A stretch of DNA of 64,000 bases from Actinomadura sp. NBRC 104425 (GTDB taxonomy: Bacteria; Actinomycetota; Actinomycetes; Streptosporangiales; Streptosporangiaceae), in the NCBI RefSeq assembly GCF_030269545.1, contig NZ_BSTN01000001.1:575204-639203 (forward strand). The letters run 5' to 3'. The first letter of the stretch is position 1, and the number at the start of each line of letters is the position of its first letter. The notes beneath the pieces are model-generated. The model was given only the letters and a program-made list of their open reading frames with translations. It was not told where the DNA came from and did not search any database. The position numbers and the translations under genes were made by a program. Positions 41,388 to 50,357 of the stretch are shown in pieces.

Positions 41388-42359
41388 TCAGGAGGAGGCG
41401 GCGCTCTCCGTCCCGGCCGTCTGCGCGGACGACCGGTCCTGCTCGCGCGGCGCCTCGTCCAGGGCGGGCTCCAGGTAGATCAGGCGGGCGTGCGGGAACT
41501 CCGCGCGGATCTTCGCCTCGGCCGCGTCGATGCCGCGGGCCACCTCGGCGGCCGTGTCGTCGTGGTGGACGGCGATCTTGGCGGCGATCAGCAGCTCCTC
41601 GGGGCCGACGTACTCCGTACGGATGTGCATGACGTGGTCGACCTCGTCCACCGACTCCATCGCGTCGATGATCCGCCGCTCGACCTCGGGGCCGGCGCCC
41701 TCGCCGATCAGCAGGCTCTTGGTCTCGATGGCCAGGATGACCGCGATGACGCCGAGCAGCAGGCCGATGCAGACCGTGCCGACGCCGTCCCACACGCCGT
41801 TGCCGGTCACGACGGCCATCGTCACGCCGAACAGCGCCAAAACCAGGCCGACCAGGGCGCCGAGGTCCTCCAGCAGAACCACCGGCAGTTCGGGGGCCTT
41901 GGCGTGCCGGACGAACTGCACCCACGACTTGTCGCCGCGCAGCTCGTTGGACTCCTTGATGGCGGTGCGGAAGGAGAAGCCCTCCATGGCGATCGCCACG
42001 AGCAGCACGCCGAACGCCCAGCCCGGCGACTCCACCTCGTGCGGGTCGCTGATCTTGTGGACGCCCTCGTACAGCGAGAACGCCGCGCCGACCGTGAACA
42101 GCACCACGGCCACCACGAACGCGTAGAAGAAGCGCTCGCGCCCGTATCCGAACGGGTGCTGGGGCGTACGGGCGCGCTGGGAGCGCTTGTTGCCCAGCAG
42201 CAGCAGGCCCTGGTTGCCCGAGTCGGCCACCGAGTGGATCGACTCGGCCAGCATCGACGACGAGCCGGTGAACACGAACGCCACGAACTTGGAGGCCGCG
42301 ATGCCGAGGTTGGCGCCCAGCGCGGCGATGATCGCCTTGGTTCCGCCTTCCGCGCTCAC
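41388..42359 (-). CDS. Cation diffusion facilitator (CDF) metal transporter
   Basis: 323-aa membrane transporter with six predicted helices and a cytoplasmic C-terminal domain (about 210-300). The metal site in helix 2 is His42 and Asp46 in ESIHSVADSGNQ; helix 5 has Glu164/Asp165 in LLEDLGALVG instead of the usual HxxxD. This matches the SLC30A9-like branch. It exports divalent metals such as zinc or manganese by proton exchange. GTG at 42359 with GGGAGG upstream. It follows the isomerase gene by 43 bp, probably in one operon. Confidence 0.9.
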   Translation of the reverse strand: MSAEGGTKAIIAALGANLGIAASKFVAFVFTGSSSMLAESIHSVADSGNQGLLLLGNKRSQRARTPQHPFGYGRERFFYAFVVAVVLFTVGAAFSLYEGVHKISDPHEVESPGWAFGVLLVAIAMEGFSFRTAIKESNELRGDKSWVQFVRHAKAPELPVVLLEDLGALVGLVLALFGVTMAVVTGNGVWDGVGTVCIGLLLGVIAVILAIETKSLLIGEGAGPEVERRIIDAMESVDEVDHVMHIRTEYVGPEELLIAAKIAVHHDDTAAEVARGIDAAEAKIRAEFPHARLIYLEPALDEAPREQDRSSAQTAGTESAASS

Positions 42360-42402
42360 CGGGCACCTCCCGCCTCAGCCTGGGTCGCGGACCGCACAGC
42401 TC

Positions 42403-43539
42403 TCATTCCACAATCCTCGCTTTGAGATCTTGGATGGCCGGCACGGGCGTGGGGTCGACGCCCAGCGCGATAGCCAAGTAAACCGTGACGTAGTCGGCGA
42501 GCGCGATGAGCGTCGCGATCCGCTCCAGCGGATGGACGCCCTCGGCGGCGAGCTCGGTGACCGGCACTCCCCGCGCCGCGGCCAGCTCGGCCGACACCTC
42601 GCGGCGCTTGCGCACCTGCGGATGCTCGTCCACGTCGCGCAGCAGCACCAGGTGGATGCCGTGCTCGGCCTCCTCGGCGCGGTCGCGGAAGAAGTCGCCG
42701 GGGTCGGCGGGGGGACGGGCGAAGTACCCGTCGAACACCATCACCTGGTTGTGGTCGGCCTCCGGCAGCTCCCCGTACACGCCCGGGTACTTGGCGTTCT
42801 CGTTGAGCTGGCAGCACAGCCGGTAGGCGGCGGTGCCCGCGAGGGGGGACGTGCCCCACACCAGCGGCACGTCGCCCATGAGGTCCAGCGCCGCCCGCTT
42901 GGCCGGGTTGACGAACGGCTCGCTGGCGGGACGGCACCGGTGCGCCACGTCCTCCAGGCGTCCGGCCGTCGCCTCCAGCAGCGCGTCCGGCACGTCCGCC
43001 AGGCCCAGCTCCCGCGCCGCCACCAGCAGCGGGACGGTCAGGCCCCACAGCGTCGCCCTGGGCTGCCCCACCGACCGCACCGGCACGAACAGTGCCCGCG
43101 TCCGCTCGGCCAGGTCGGCCAGCGGCGAGCCGGCGCCGCCCACGAACATCAGCCGGCAGCCGCGCCGCGCCGCCTCGGCCGCGACGGCGAGGGTCTCCTC
43201 CGTGCCGCCCGAGCACGACACCGCGATCACCAGGTCCGCGGCGCCCACCCAGCCGGGCAGCCGGTAGCCGCGCACCGTCACCACCGGGACCGGGCAGCCG
43301 GTGCCGCACACCGCGGCCAGCACGTCCCCGGAGATGCCCGAGCCGCCCATGCCGGCGACCACCACCGCGCGGGGGCGTCCCTCCTCGGCCAGCCGCGCCG
43401 CGCCCGCCTCGACGGCCAGCCGCCGCGCCTCCCGGATCTGCGCCGCCGACGAGGCGACCTGCCGCAGCATCCCGCCCGGGTCGGCGGCCTCGATCGCGGA
43501 CGGATCCTCCAACCGGTCCGCCCCGTCCGGGTCGCTCAT
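42403..43539 (-). CDS. SIS-domain protein, bifunctional phosphoglucose/phosphomannose isomerase type
   Basis: 378-aa cytoplasmic protein with two SIS domains. The motif VVVAGMGGSGISGDVLAAV marks the first sugar-phosphate site and SCSGGTEETL the second; NENAKYPGVYGELPEADHN carries the catalytic-type Glu and His region. Homologues interconvert Glc-6-P, Man-6-P and Fru-6-P. Its location with the Trm112-like gene and manB matches the conserved Rv3255c-Rv3257c block of mycobacteria and points to mannose/GDP-mannose supply. ATG at 43539. Confidence 0.88.
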   Translation of the reverse strand: MSDPDGADRLEDPSAIEAADPGGMLRQVASSAAQIREARRLAVEAGAARLAEEGRPRAVVVAGMGGSGISGDVLAAVCGTGCPVPVVTVRGYRLPGWVGAADLVIAVSCSGGTEETLAVAAEAARRGCRLMFVGGAGSPLADLAERTRALFVPVRSVGQPRATLWGLTVPLLVAARELGLADVPDALLEATAGRLEDVAHRCRPASEPFVNPAKRAALDLMGDVPLVWGTSPLAGTAAYRLCCQLNENAKYPGVYGELPEADHNQVMVFDGYFARPPADPGDFFRDRAEEAEHGIHLVLLRDVDEHPQVRKRREVSAELAAARGVPVTELAAEGVHPLERIATLIALADYVTVYLAIALGVDPTPVPAIQDLKARIVE

Positions 43540-43722
43540 CTGGTCTCCGCTCTCCGCGGCGCCCCAGGGGCGCCGTCCCCACCGTGCATCGGCGTCCGGG
43601 CCTCGCCGCGGCCGCCACCATTCCGGACGCGCACGCCCGCCCTGGCGTTCCGGGCAAAATACCCCAGATTCGCGGACGCGGGCGCCGCCGCGGCCGGTGG
43701 CGTACGGCGGGGTCGCGCGCGG

Positions 43723-43899
43723 TCAGGACGCGGGGGCGCGGGCCTCGTCGACCAGCAGCACCGGGATGTCGTCGCGGACCGGGTAGGCATAGCCGCAGTC
43801 GCCGCCGCACACCAGCTCGGCGGCCTCGTCGTCGGGGCGCAGCGGGCCCTTGCAGTTGGGGCAGGCCAGGATTTCCAGCAGCCAGTCGTCGAGCTTCAC
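43723..43899 (-). CDS. Trm112-like zinc-ribbon protein
   Basis: 58-aa protein beginning [20 protein letters not shown]. Cysteines in CPNC and a second CGGDC pair can bind zinc. It ends [14 protein letters not shown], the typical Trm112/YcaR finish. In eukaryotes Trm112 activates methyltransferases; the bacterial role is unclear. GTG at 43899 lies 2 nt after the manB stop, so the pair is coupled. Confidence 0.88.
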   Translation of the reverse strand: MKLDDWLLEILACPNCKGPLRPDDEAAELVCGGDCGYAYPVRDDIPVLLVDEARAPAS

Positions 43900-43901
43900 G
43901 G

Positions 43902-45251
43902 TCAGTTCCCCCTCACGATCGCCAGCACCTCGTCGCGGATCTCGGCCATGGTCCGCTCGTCGGACGCCTCGGCGTTCAGGCGCAGCAGCGGCTCGGTGTT
44001 GGACGGCCGCAGGTTGAACCACCAGTCGCCGGTGCCGACGGTGAGGCCGTCCAGCTCGTCGATGGTGACGCCGGGCCGCCCCTCGAACGCTTTGCGGACC
44101 CGGGCGGTGGCCGCGGCCTGGTCGGCCACCTCGCTGTTGATCTCGCCGGACGACGGGTAGCGGCCGTACTCGGCCAGCAGCTGCGACAGCGGCCGGTCCG
44201 ACTGGCCGAGGGCGGCCAGCACGTGCAGCGCGGCCAGCATCCCCGAGTCGGCGAACCAGAAGTCGCGGAAGTAGTAGTGCGCCGAGTGCTCCCCGCCGAA
44301 CACCGCGCCGGTCTCGGCCATCGTCTGCTTGATGAACGAGTGGCCGACCCGGGTGCGCACCGGGGTGCCGCCGTGCTCGGTGACGATCTCCGGCACGGCC
44401 TTGGAGGTGATCAGGTTGTGCACGATGGACGCGCCGGGGTGCTTGGCCAGCTCCCGCACGGCCACCAGCGCGGTGATCGCCGACGGCGAGACGATCTCGC
44501 CGCGCTCGTCCACCGCGAAGCACCGGTCGGCGTCGCCGTCGAAGGCCAGCCCGATGTCGGCGCCGGTCTGGCGGACCTTGGCCTGCAGGTCGCGCAGGTT
44601 CTCCGGCTCGATGGGGTTGGCCTCGTGGTTGGGGAACGTGCCGTCCAGCTCGAAGTACAGCGGCACCAGCTCGAACGGCAGGCCGTCGAACACCACCGGG
44701 ACGGTGTGCCCGCCCATGCCGTTGCCCGCGTCCACGACGACCTTGAGCGGCCGGACGCCCGACAGGTCCACCAGCGTCTTGAGGTGGTCGGCGTACCCCT
44801 TGAGCAGGTCGCGCGAGGAGACGGTGCCGCGCGGCCCGTCGTACGCGGGGACGCCCTTTTCGACCAGCTCGCGGATCTCGGTGAGCCCGGTGTCGCGGCC
44901 GACCGGCTTGGCGCCCGCCCGGCACAGCTTCAGCCCGTTGTACTTGGCGGGGTTGTGGCTGGCGGTGAACATCGCGCCGGGCAGGTCGAGGCTGCCGCTG
45001 GCGTAGTAGAGCATGTCGGTCGAGCCCAGCCCCGCCTCGATGACGTCGGCGCCCTGGGCGGTGGCGCCGCGCGCGAACGCCTCGGCGAGCGGCACCGAGG
45101 AGGCCCGCATGTCGTGCGCGGTGACCACGGCGTTCGCGCCCGTCACCCGGACGAAGGCGGCGCCCACCGCCTCGGCGGTCTCGGCGTCGAGCTCCTCCGG
45201 TACGACGCCCCGGATGTCGTACGCCTTGAAGATCTTGTCGAGATCGCCCAC
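43902..45251 (-). CDS. manB: Phosphomannomutase/phosphoglucomutase
   Basis: 449-aa alpha-D-phosphohexomutase interconverting Man-6-P and Man-1-P (and likely glucose analogues), for GDP-mannose and mannosylated glycans. The catalytic phosphoserine is Ser98 in TASHNP; the metal loop is AFDGDADRC; the sugar loop is [10 protein letters not shown]; the phosphate-binding loop near the C-terminus is [14 protein letters not shown] at 45251 with a GGAG-type site. It leads the manB, Trm112-like, isomerase, CDF operon. Confidence 0.94.
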   Translation of the reverse strand: MGDLDKIFKAYDIRGVVPEELDAETAEAVGAAFVRVTGANAVVTAHDMRASSVPLAEAFARGATAQGADVIEAGLGSTDMLYYASGSLDLPGAMFTASHNPAKYNGLKLCRAGAKPVGRDTGLTEIRELVEKGVPAYDGPRGTVSSRDLLKGYADHLKTLVDLSGVRPLKVVVDAGNGMGGHTVPVVFDGLPFELVPLYFELDGTFPNHEANPIEPENLRDLQAKVRQTGADIGLAFDGDADRCFAVDERGEIVSPSAITALVAVRELAKHPGASIVHNLITSKAVPEIVTEHGGTPVRTRVGHSFIKQTMAETGAVFGGEHSAHYYFRDFWFADSGMLAALHVLAALGQSDRPLSQLLAEYGRYPSSGEINSEVADQAAATARVRKAFEGRPGVTIDELDGLTVGTGDWWFNLRPSNTEPLLRLNAEASDERTMAEIRDEVLAIVRGN

Positions 45252-45457
45252 TCCTGCTCCCTGTCCGAATCGCTGTGCTCGCCCCTGCGGGGGACGATCC
45301 CTGGCTTCCGGCGCCAGGCCACGAGCCTACCGGGCGGAACCGGGCCGCCCCCCGGCACTCGCCCCGCCGCATACCCACAATGCGCCGATCAGCCCGCAGA
45401 CCAGGGCGAATGACACATGCGAGCGCGGCGCGGCAGGGACCGGGGATCAGTCGAAGG

Positions 45458-45844
45458 TCAGTCCTGCCCCGTCTTCTGGCGGGTCTCGGAGGGTTCGGAG
45501 CGCAGGACCCGCAGATGCCCGCGGCGGCCGATCTCGGTACCCTGCCCGACAGGTTCGTGTCGCGTTCCCGGAACGGGCTTGGCGGCCTCGCGCACCGCGT
45601 CGGCCAGGGCCTCCAGGTCGTCGGCGCTGGGCTCGGTCTGCTCCTCCACCGGAAGCCGGACCAGTTCCCAGCCCATGGGGGCGGTGAGCCGCTCGGAGTG
45701 CTCGGCGCACAGGTCGTAGCAGTGCGGCTCCGCGTACGTTGCGAGCGGCCCCAAAACCGCGGTGGAGTCGCGGTAGACGTACGTGAGCGTGAAAACTGCG
45801 GGCTCCTTGCAGGCGGTGCGGGAGCAGATGCGGACGGGGCTCAC
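45458..45844 (-). CDS. DUF3499 protein
   Basis: 128-aa actinobacterial protein (Rv3258c family). It begins [20 protein letters not shown] and has [15 protein letters not shown]; the paired cysteines and His suggest a zinc site. The C-terminal half is charged and disordered. Function is unknown. GTG start at 45844. In the known syntenic block it lies between manB and the divergent zincin-like gene; here a two-component system is inserted between them. Confidence 0.9.
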   Translation of the reverse strand: MSPVRICSRTACKEPAVFTLTYVYRDSTAVLGPLATYAEPHCYDLCAEHSERLTAPMGWELVRLPVEEQTEPSADDLEALADAVREAAKPVPGTRHEPVGQGTEIGRRGHLRVLRSEPSETRQKTGQD

Positions 45845-45980
45845 GATGGCCGACCGTACCCCGCTCCCGCCGCATCCGCCACCACCCGAGGGTACGTGTC
45901 GCCGTTACCGGCCTAATTACGCGAGAACAACTACATTCCGTGCACCCTCCGGTGCGGCGAGCATCACCCCGCGGAGGCGG

Positions 45981-46667
45981 TCAGCGCGGCACGGACGGCG
46001 GGGAGCCTGCGGTGCCGAGCCAGCGCGCGATGGCCGCCCCCCGGGTCCGCACGCCCATTTTCGCGAAGATCCGGTTGACGTGGTTCTTGACGGTGTTCTC
46101 CGACACGACCAGCGCCAGGGCGATCTCCCGGTTGGCGTGGCCGCGCGCGATCAGCTCCATGACCTGGGCCTCGCGCGGCGACAGGCCCAGCGCGTGCCGG
46201 TCGGGGACCGGTTCGGCCGCCGCGCCGCCGGTCGCGCGGCGCAGCGCCTCCACCACGGCCTTGCTCGCCGCCGGGGACAGCGGGCTGGCCCGTCCCGCGA
46301 CCGTGTCGTGGACGGCGGCCACCAGCTCCTCCGCGGCGAACGACCCGTGCACCAGGTAGCCGGACGCGCCGTCGCGGATCGCCGTGCCGATCACCTCCGC
46401 GTCGGTGTCGTAGGACAGCATGAGCACCTTGGCCAGGGCGCTGAGCGGGCCGACGGCGGCCAGCCCGTCGACGCCGGGCATGCGCACGTCCAGCAGCACG
46501 ATGTCGGGGCGCAGCCGCTTTGCCTCCTCCAGCGCGTGGTCACCGTCCACGGCCTCGCCGACGACGTGCACGTCCCCCGCCTCCAGCAGGGCGACGAGCC
46601 CGGCCCGCACGACGGGGTTGTCGTCCACCACCAGTGCGCGTACGCGGCGGACGCCTGCGCCGCTCAC
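45981..46667 (-). CDS. NarL-family response regulator
   Basis: 228-aa regulator. The receiver has ALVVDDN and phospho-acceptor Asp60 in IVLLDVRMPG. The switch position reads LMLSYDTD. The LuxR DNA-binding domain (about 160-222) has SPREAQVMELIARGHANREI and [21 protein letters not shown] at 46667 overlaps the kinase stop as GTGA, so translation is coupled. Confidence 0.92.
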   Translation of the reverse strand: MSGAGVRRVRALVVDDNPVVRAGLVALLEAGDVHVVGEAVDGDHALEEAKRLRPDIVLLDVRMPGVDGLAAVGPLSALAKVLMLSYDTDAEVIGTAIRDGASGYLVHGSFAAEELVAAVHDTVAGRASPLSPAASKAVVEALRRATGGAAAEPVPDRHALGLSPREAQVMELIARGHANREIALALVVSENTVKNHVNRIFAKMGVRTRGAAIARWLGTAGSPPSVPR

Positions 46668-47944
46668 CGCCGCTCCCGTACGGGCGAGGCCCCCGCGGCC
46701 AGGGCGAGGTCGTCCGCCGCCGTCCGGTACGTCCAGGTGTCGGGGTCGGCGGAGGCGTACGGCCAGGGAAGCGTCATCGTCACGGTGGTTCCCTCGCCGG
46801 GGGCGGAGTTCACGGTCAGCGCACCGCCGATCCAGCGGGCGCGTTCGCTCATGCCGACGAGCCCGTAGTGCCCCTCGCGCGCCAGCATGTGCACGGCGCC
46901 GCCGGGCGGGGGCGCGAAGCCCTGCCCGTCGTCGCGCACCGTCAGTTCCAGGCGTCCGGCGGCGCACCGCAGGCGCACCTCCACGCTGTCGGCGCGGGCG
47001 TGCCGCTCGACGTTGGTGAGGGCCTCCTTGAGCACCGAGACGACCTCGTAGCGCACCACCGCGGGCGCGTCCATCGCCCCGGCGGCCTTCGCCAGGTCGG
47101 TGCGCGCGGCGACCCGGCTGGAGCGGCTCCAGTCCACGACGACCCGCCGCACGGCCAGCGGAAGCGGCAGCCCGTACGCCTCCTCGCGCAGATCGGCGAT
47201 CAGCCCGCGGGCCTCGCGGGTGGCGGTCTCCAGCGCGGACACCAAGTGGCGGGCGTCGCGTTCGGCGCGGTCGGGGGACTTGCGGATCCACACCGGCAGC
47301 GCCGCCGCAGACATGACCATGCCCTGCAGGGTCTTGGCGAGCGAGTCGTGCATCTCCCGGGCCAGCCGGCTGCGTTCGGCGGCCGCGGCCACCGCCGTCT
47401 CGATGCGGCGCCTCTCCTCCTCGGCCGCCGCGTACTGGGCGTACAGGCGGCGCAGCATGGCCCCGGCGCAGGCGGTCACCGGGTAGAAGACGGGCAGGCC
47501 GAGCAGCGCGCCCGTCCCGTGCGCGGGCTCGGACGCCGTGGCCAGCAGGCACAGCACGATCTGCACGGCGCACACCGGAAGCGCCCGCCGCCACGGATAC
47601 AGCACACCCGCGATGCCCGACGTCATGACGGTCAGCGGGAAGAACGCCCCGTTGACACCGCCCTCGGCGAGCACCCAGTACGCCGGAAGGCCGTCCAGGC
47701 AGCACAGCACGGGCCGGCGCCGCAGCCAGGGCAGGACGATGCGCCAGGCGGCCGCCGCGATCGCGGTCTCGGCGGCCAGCGCGGCCACGGCGAGCGCGAG
47801 TCCAGGGTCCAGGCGGGAGGCGGGCATGAGGACCAGCGCCATCGCCAGCAACAGGCCCCGGAACAACATGAGCAGCTGGAAGGTCACCCCCAGCCGCGAC
47901 CAGGCGGTTCCCCGCACCATCGGCCACGTGGGTCTGTGTGCCAC
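46664..47944 (-). CDS. Two-component sensor histidine kinase (HisKA_3 type)
   Basis: 426-aa sensor with about five membrane helices in the first 165 residues. A coiled stretch leads to the phospho-acceptor motif SRLAREMHDSLAKTLQG (His199 in this numbering). The ATPase domain has EALTNVERHARA and VRDDGQGFAP, ending GLVGMSERARWIGG. GTG at 47944 is preferred; TTG at 47953 and an internal ATG at 47920 are alternatives. This pair is inserted in an otherwise conserved actinobacterial gene block. Confidence 0.9.
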   Translation of the reverse strand: MAHRPTWPMVRGTAWSRLGVTFQLLMLFRGLLLAMALVLMPASRLDPGLALAVAALAAETAIAAAAWRIVLPWLRRRPVLCCLDGLPAYWVLAEGGVNGAFFPLTVMTSGIAGVLYPWRRALPVCAVQIVLCLLATASEPAHGTGALLGLPVFYPVTACAGAMLRRLYAQYAAAEEERRRIETAVAAAAERSRLAREMHDSLAKTLQGMVMSAAALPVWIRKSPDRAERDARHLVSALETATREARGLIADLREEAYGLPLPLAVRRVVVDWSRSSRVAARTDLAKAAGAMDAPAVVRYEVVSVLKEALTNVERHARADSVEVRLRCAAGRLELTVRDDGQGFAPPPGGAVHMLAREGHYGLVGMSERARWIGGALTVNSAPGEGTTVTMTLPWPYASADPDTWTYRTAADDLALAAGASPVRERR

Positions 47945-48106
47945 GCTCAGCAACTCTAATCACTGCATTCGCAGCAGAGGTACATGAAGCGCCCGATACC
48001 CCGCGGTCGCGTCGGCGGCGGCCCCCGGGAGGCCGCCGCCGGGAGCGCGCGGGGTGGCGCGGCCGGGGCGGGAGGCCGCCGCAGGCGGAGGGGTAGTCTT
48101 GGTGAC

Positions 48107-48535
48107 GTGCGATCCCGTGTGGCAGGCGTACGGCGCCGCGACCGGCACGGTCGCGGCCTCCGCGGCCCTCTGGCGCCGCCTCAGGCGCCCCTTTCCCGTA
48201 CCCGTGCCGAACGCTTCGACGACCTCGTCGCCGACGAGGTGCGCCGTCTCGGGCAGCGCTGGGGGCGTGAACTGGCCCGGGTGGAGTTCGCCGTCGAAGA
48301 GGTTCCCGAGCTCGAACCGTGGTTCGACGGCCCGGTGCCGCTCGCCCAGACCCGCCCCGGCACGGCGGGACGCCCCGTGCGCATCGTGGTGTTCCGGCGC
48401 CCCGTGGAGGCCCGGGGCAGCGGCGAACGCGAGATGGCGCAGATCGTCCGGGACGCCCTCGTGGAGGAGGTGGCCGACCTCCTCGGGCTCTCCCCCGAAT
48501 CGGTGGACCCCAGCTACGACTCCCCCGACGACTGA
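48107..48535 (+). CDS. Zincin-like (metallopeptidase-family) protein lacking HExxH
   Basis: 142-aa protein. It starts with a basic head containing RRRDRHGRGLRGPLAPP, characteristic of the actinobacterial zincin_1-type family next to DUF3499 (Rv3259-like). The conserved core ERFDDLVADEVRRLG and the IVVFRRPVEARG strand are present. Where active members have HExxH, it reads RDALVEEVADLLGL, with no metal-binding His, so it is probably not a peptidase. GTG at 48107. Function unknown. Confidence 0.8.
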   Translation: MRSRVAGVRRRDRHGRGLRGPLAPPQAPLSRTRAERFDDLVADEVRRLGQRWGRELARVEFAVEEVPELEPWFDGPVPLAQTRPGTAGRPVRIVVFRRPVEARGSGEREMAQIVRDALVEEVADLLGLSPESVDPSYDSPDD

Positions 48536-48568
48536 CCGGCTTTCCCAGGGGCGGCCCGTTCGGCTGTT

Positions 48569-50017
48569 TCAGGGGATCAGGGCGCGCTGGGAGTCCGCGG
48601 CAGGGGGCATCCGCATGGTCGTCCAGGCCGGCTCGACCGGCAGGACGGTGATCAGGGCGTCGTCCCCCTTGCCCGTGGCGAGGACCCGGGCCGCGTAGAC
48701 GGGGCCGGAACCCGAGCTCGGCGCGAGCAGCACCCCGAACCCGTCCTCGGCGCCCTTGGGCGCGGTGAGCTTCGCCTCGGCCGTCCCCCCGGCGGGAACC
48801 TTCACCTCCTGCGCGCCGCCCGGCCCCGACGGCCCGACGGGGGTGACGCGCACGGTGGCCGCGGCGCCGGGGGCGGTGAGGATCAGCGACGCGTCGAACC
48901 GGTTTTCGGCCACCACACCGCCGTCCGCTCCCAGGGGAGCCACCGCCGCCCCGTAGGCCACGTCGGCGCCGCGCTCGGCCGCGAACCCCGCGACGATGGG
49001 CTTGTCGGATTCCAGCCGCACGGCGGCGGCCTTCCCCGACAGGGCGCCGTCGAGATCCAGGGCCGTGACCGTCTCGGCGGGGGCGTCGAGCACGTCCTGC
49101 CCCTGCGGGGCGAACGACCCCTTGGAGGTGACCACCCGCACCCGAATGCGGGCGTCCTCCTCCCCGGGGACGGCCACCAGAAGCTGCCTACGCCCGCTCC
49201 CGCCGGGCACCCCCGGCACGACCAGGGACGTGGCGGGCTGCTGCGCCTGCGGCAGCCACTCGATGCCCTTGCCCTCGTCGATCCGCACCCGCACGGCCGC
49301 GGCGACCCGCCCGGTGGTGGCGTGCACCCGCAGGGAGAGGTCCCGGGCCGAGGCGACCACGTCCCCCAGCCCGTCCCCAGGGGCGCCTATGCGCACGACC
49401 TTGGTGGTGTAGGGCTCGACGGGGACTCCTCTGCCGTCGGTGGTGTCGAGCGGCCCTTCCCCGGACAGCGCGGTGACGTCCACGGAGGCGGGCTGGGCGT
49501 CCACGTTGGTGAGGTACAGCTCGATGCGTTCGGCGGCCACGGGCCCCGGCCCCACGAACCACAGGTCCGTGCCGGGCCGCCCGCATCGCGTGCCCGCCAG
49601 GCCGCGGTCGGCGCCCCGCGGCCAATGCGTGGTGCGCTCCGCCTCAAGCCCGGGCGCCAGCGCCCCCGAGGCCCGCACCGTGTACGACTTCTGGTCGCTC
49701 TTGAGGCCGTCCTTCATCCAGAACACGCCGGGCGACTGCGACGAGACGACCGCGGTGCCGTCCTGCGTCTCCACCACGTCGAGGCGTCCGGCCGACCGCG
49801 CACGGGATGCCGACAGGAGGCTCAACCGGCCGCTCTCCCCGGCCGGGCACACCGCCACGGTGGACGTGACGGGCGCGGAGACCGCCTTGGCCGCTCCGGC
49901 CGTCCCTCCGGGCCGCGACAGCGAGGCCAGCCCGTACAGGGCCACCAGCGCCAGCGCCACGAGCCCGGCCGTCGCGTACCGGAACCCGAGGAACCGCAGC
50001 ACCTTGTCCATGTTCAC
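48569..50017 (-). CDS. DUF5719 exported/membrane-anchored protein
   Basis: 482-aa protein. An N-terminal membrane anchor (about 13-33) follows a short basic head. The rest is extracytoplasmic, beta-rich and Gly/Ala/Val-rich, with two cysteines (VAVCPAGE and GTRCGRPG) that may form a disulfide. DUF5719 proteins are encoded beside the large GT2 membrane glycosyltransferase in actinobacteria and are presumed partners. GTG at 50017 has GGAGG 7 nt upstream and overlaps the stop of a small duplicated frame as GTGA. Confidence 0.85.
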   Translation of the reverse strand: MNMDKVLRFLGFRYATAGLVALALVALYGLASLSRPGGTAGAAKAVSAPVTSTVAVCPAGESGRLSLLSASRARSAGRLDVVETQDGTAVVSSQSPGVFWMKDGLKSDQKSYTVRASGALAPGLEAERTTHWPRGADRGLAGTRCGRPGTDLWFVGPGPVAAERIELYLTNVDAQPASVDVTALSGEGPLDTTDGRGVPVEPYTTKVVRIGAPGDGLGDVVASARDLSLRVHATTGRVAAAVRVRIDEGKGIEWLPQAQQPATSLVVPGVPGGSGRRQLLVAVPGEEDARIRVRVVTSKGSFAPQGQDVLDAPAETVTALDLDGALSGKAAAVRLESDKPIVAGFAAERGADVAYGAAVAPLGADGGVVAENRFDASLILTAPGAAATVRVTPVGPSGPGGAQEVKVPAGGTAEAKLTAPKGAEDGFGVLLAPSSGSGPVYAARVLATGKGDDALITVLPVEPAWTTMRMPPAADSQRALIP

Positions 50018-50196
50018 CGCCGTTCCTCCACAACATCCACATCCCCCTCACCCGCACCCGCCTCCCCAGCCGAAGCACCCCCAACCCGCCGAGCAAAGCC
50101 CCTGCGAAGAGGAAAACGCTCCGCAAACGAAACGGCCCCGGCAGCACGAGCGAACACCCCGCCACGCCCCGCAGTCACCCAATCAGCCGCGCTCAA
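50014..50196 (-). CDS. 60-aa frame duplicated from the glycosyltransferase C-terminus
   Basis: The frame repeats the last 52 residues of the upstream glycosyltransferase with 6 changes (RGGVFARAAGAVSFAERF, then PLRRGFARRVGG). It would start at TTG 50196, overlapping the glycosyltransferase stop (TTGA), and ends overlapping the DUF5719 GTG (GTGA). It is either a re-initiated peptide or a duplication by-product that keeps coupling with DUF5719. Whether it is translated is unknown. Confidence 0.35.
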   Translation of the reverse strand: MSAADWVTAGRGGVFARAAGAVSFAERFPLRRGFARRVGGASAGEAGAGEGDVDVVEERR

Positions 50197-50357
50197 CGCC
50201 GTTCCTCCGCAACATCCACATTCCGCTCACCCGCACCCGCCTCCCCAGCCGAGGCACCCCCAGCCCGCCGGGCAAAGCCCCTGCGGAGAGGGAAGCGCTC
50301 GGCGAACGAAGCGGCCCTGGCGGCGCGTGCGAAGACCCCGCCGCGCCCCGCGTTCAC
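50019..50357. repeat. Direct repeat of about 160 bp, 179-bp period, at the glycosyltransferase 3' end
   Basis: The copies are at about 50019-50178 and 50198-50357. By eye they differ at 20 of about 161 aligned positions and align without gaps. Most differences are A in the left copy against G in the right copy on the plus strand. Confidence 0.9.

Noticed and set aside
50019..50357. Attachment-site or mobile-element direct repeats
   Set aside because: The repeats are adjacent, wholly coding, and enclose no cargo; a simple tandem duplication explains them.
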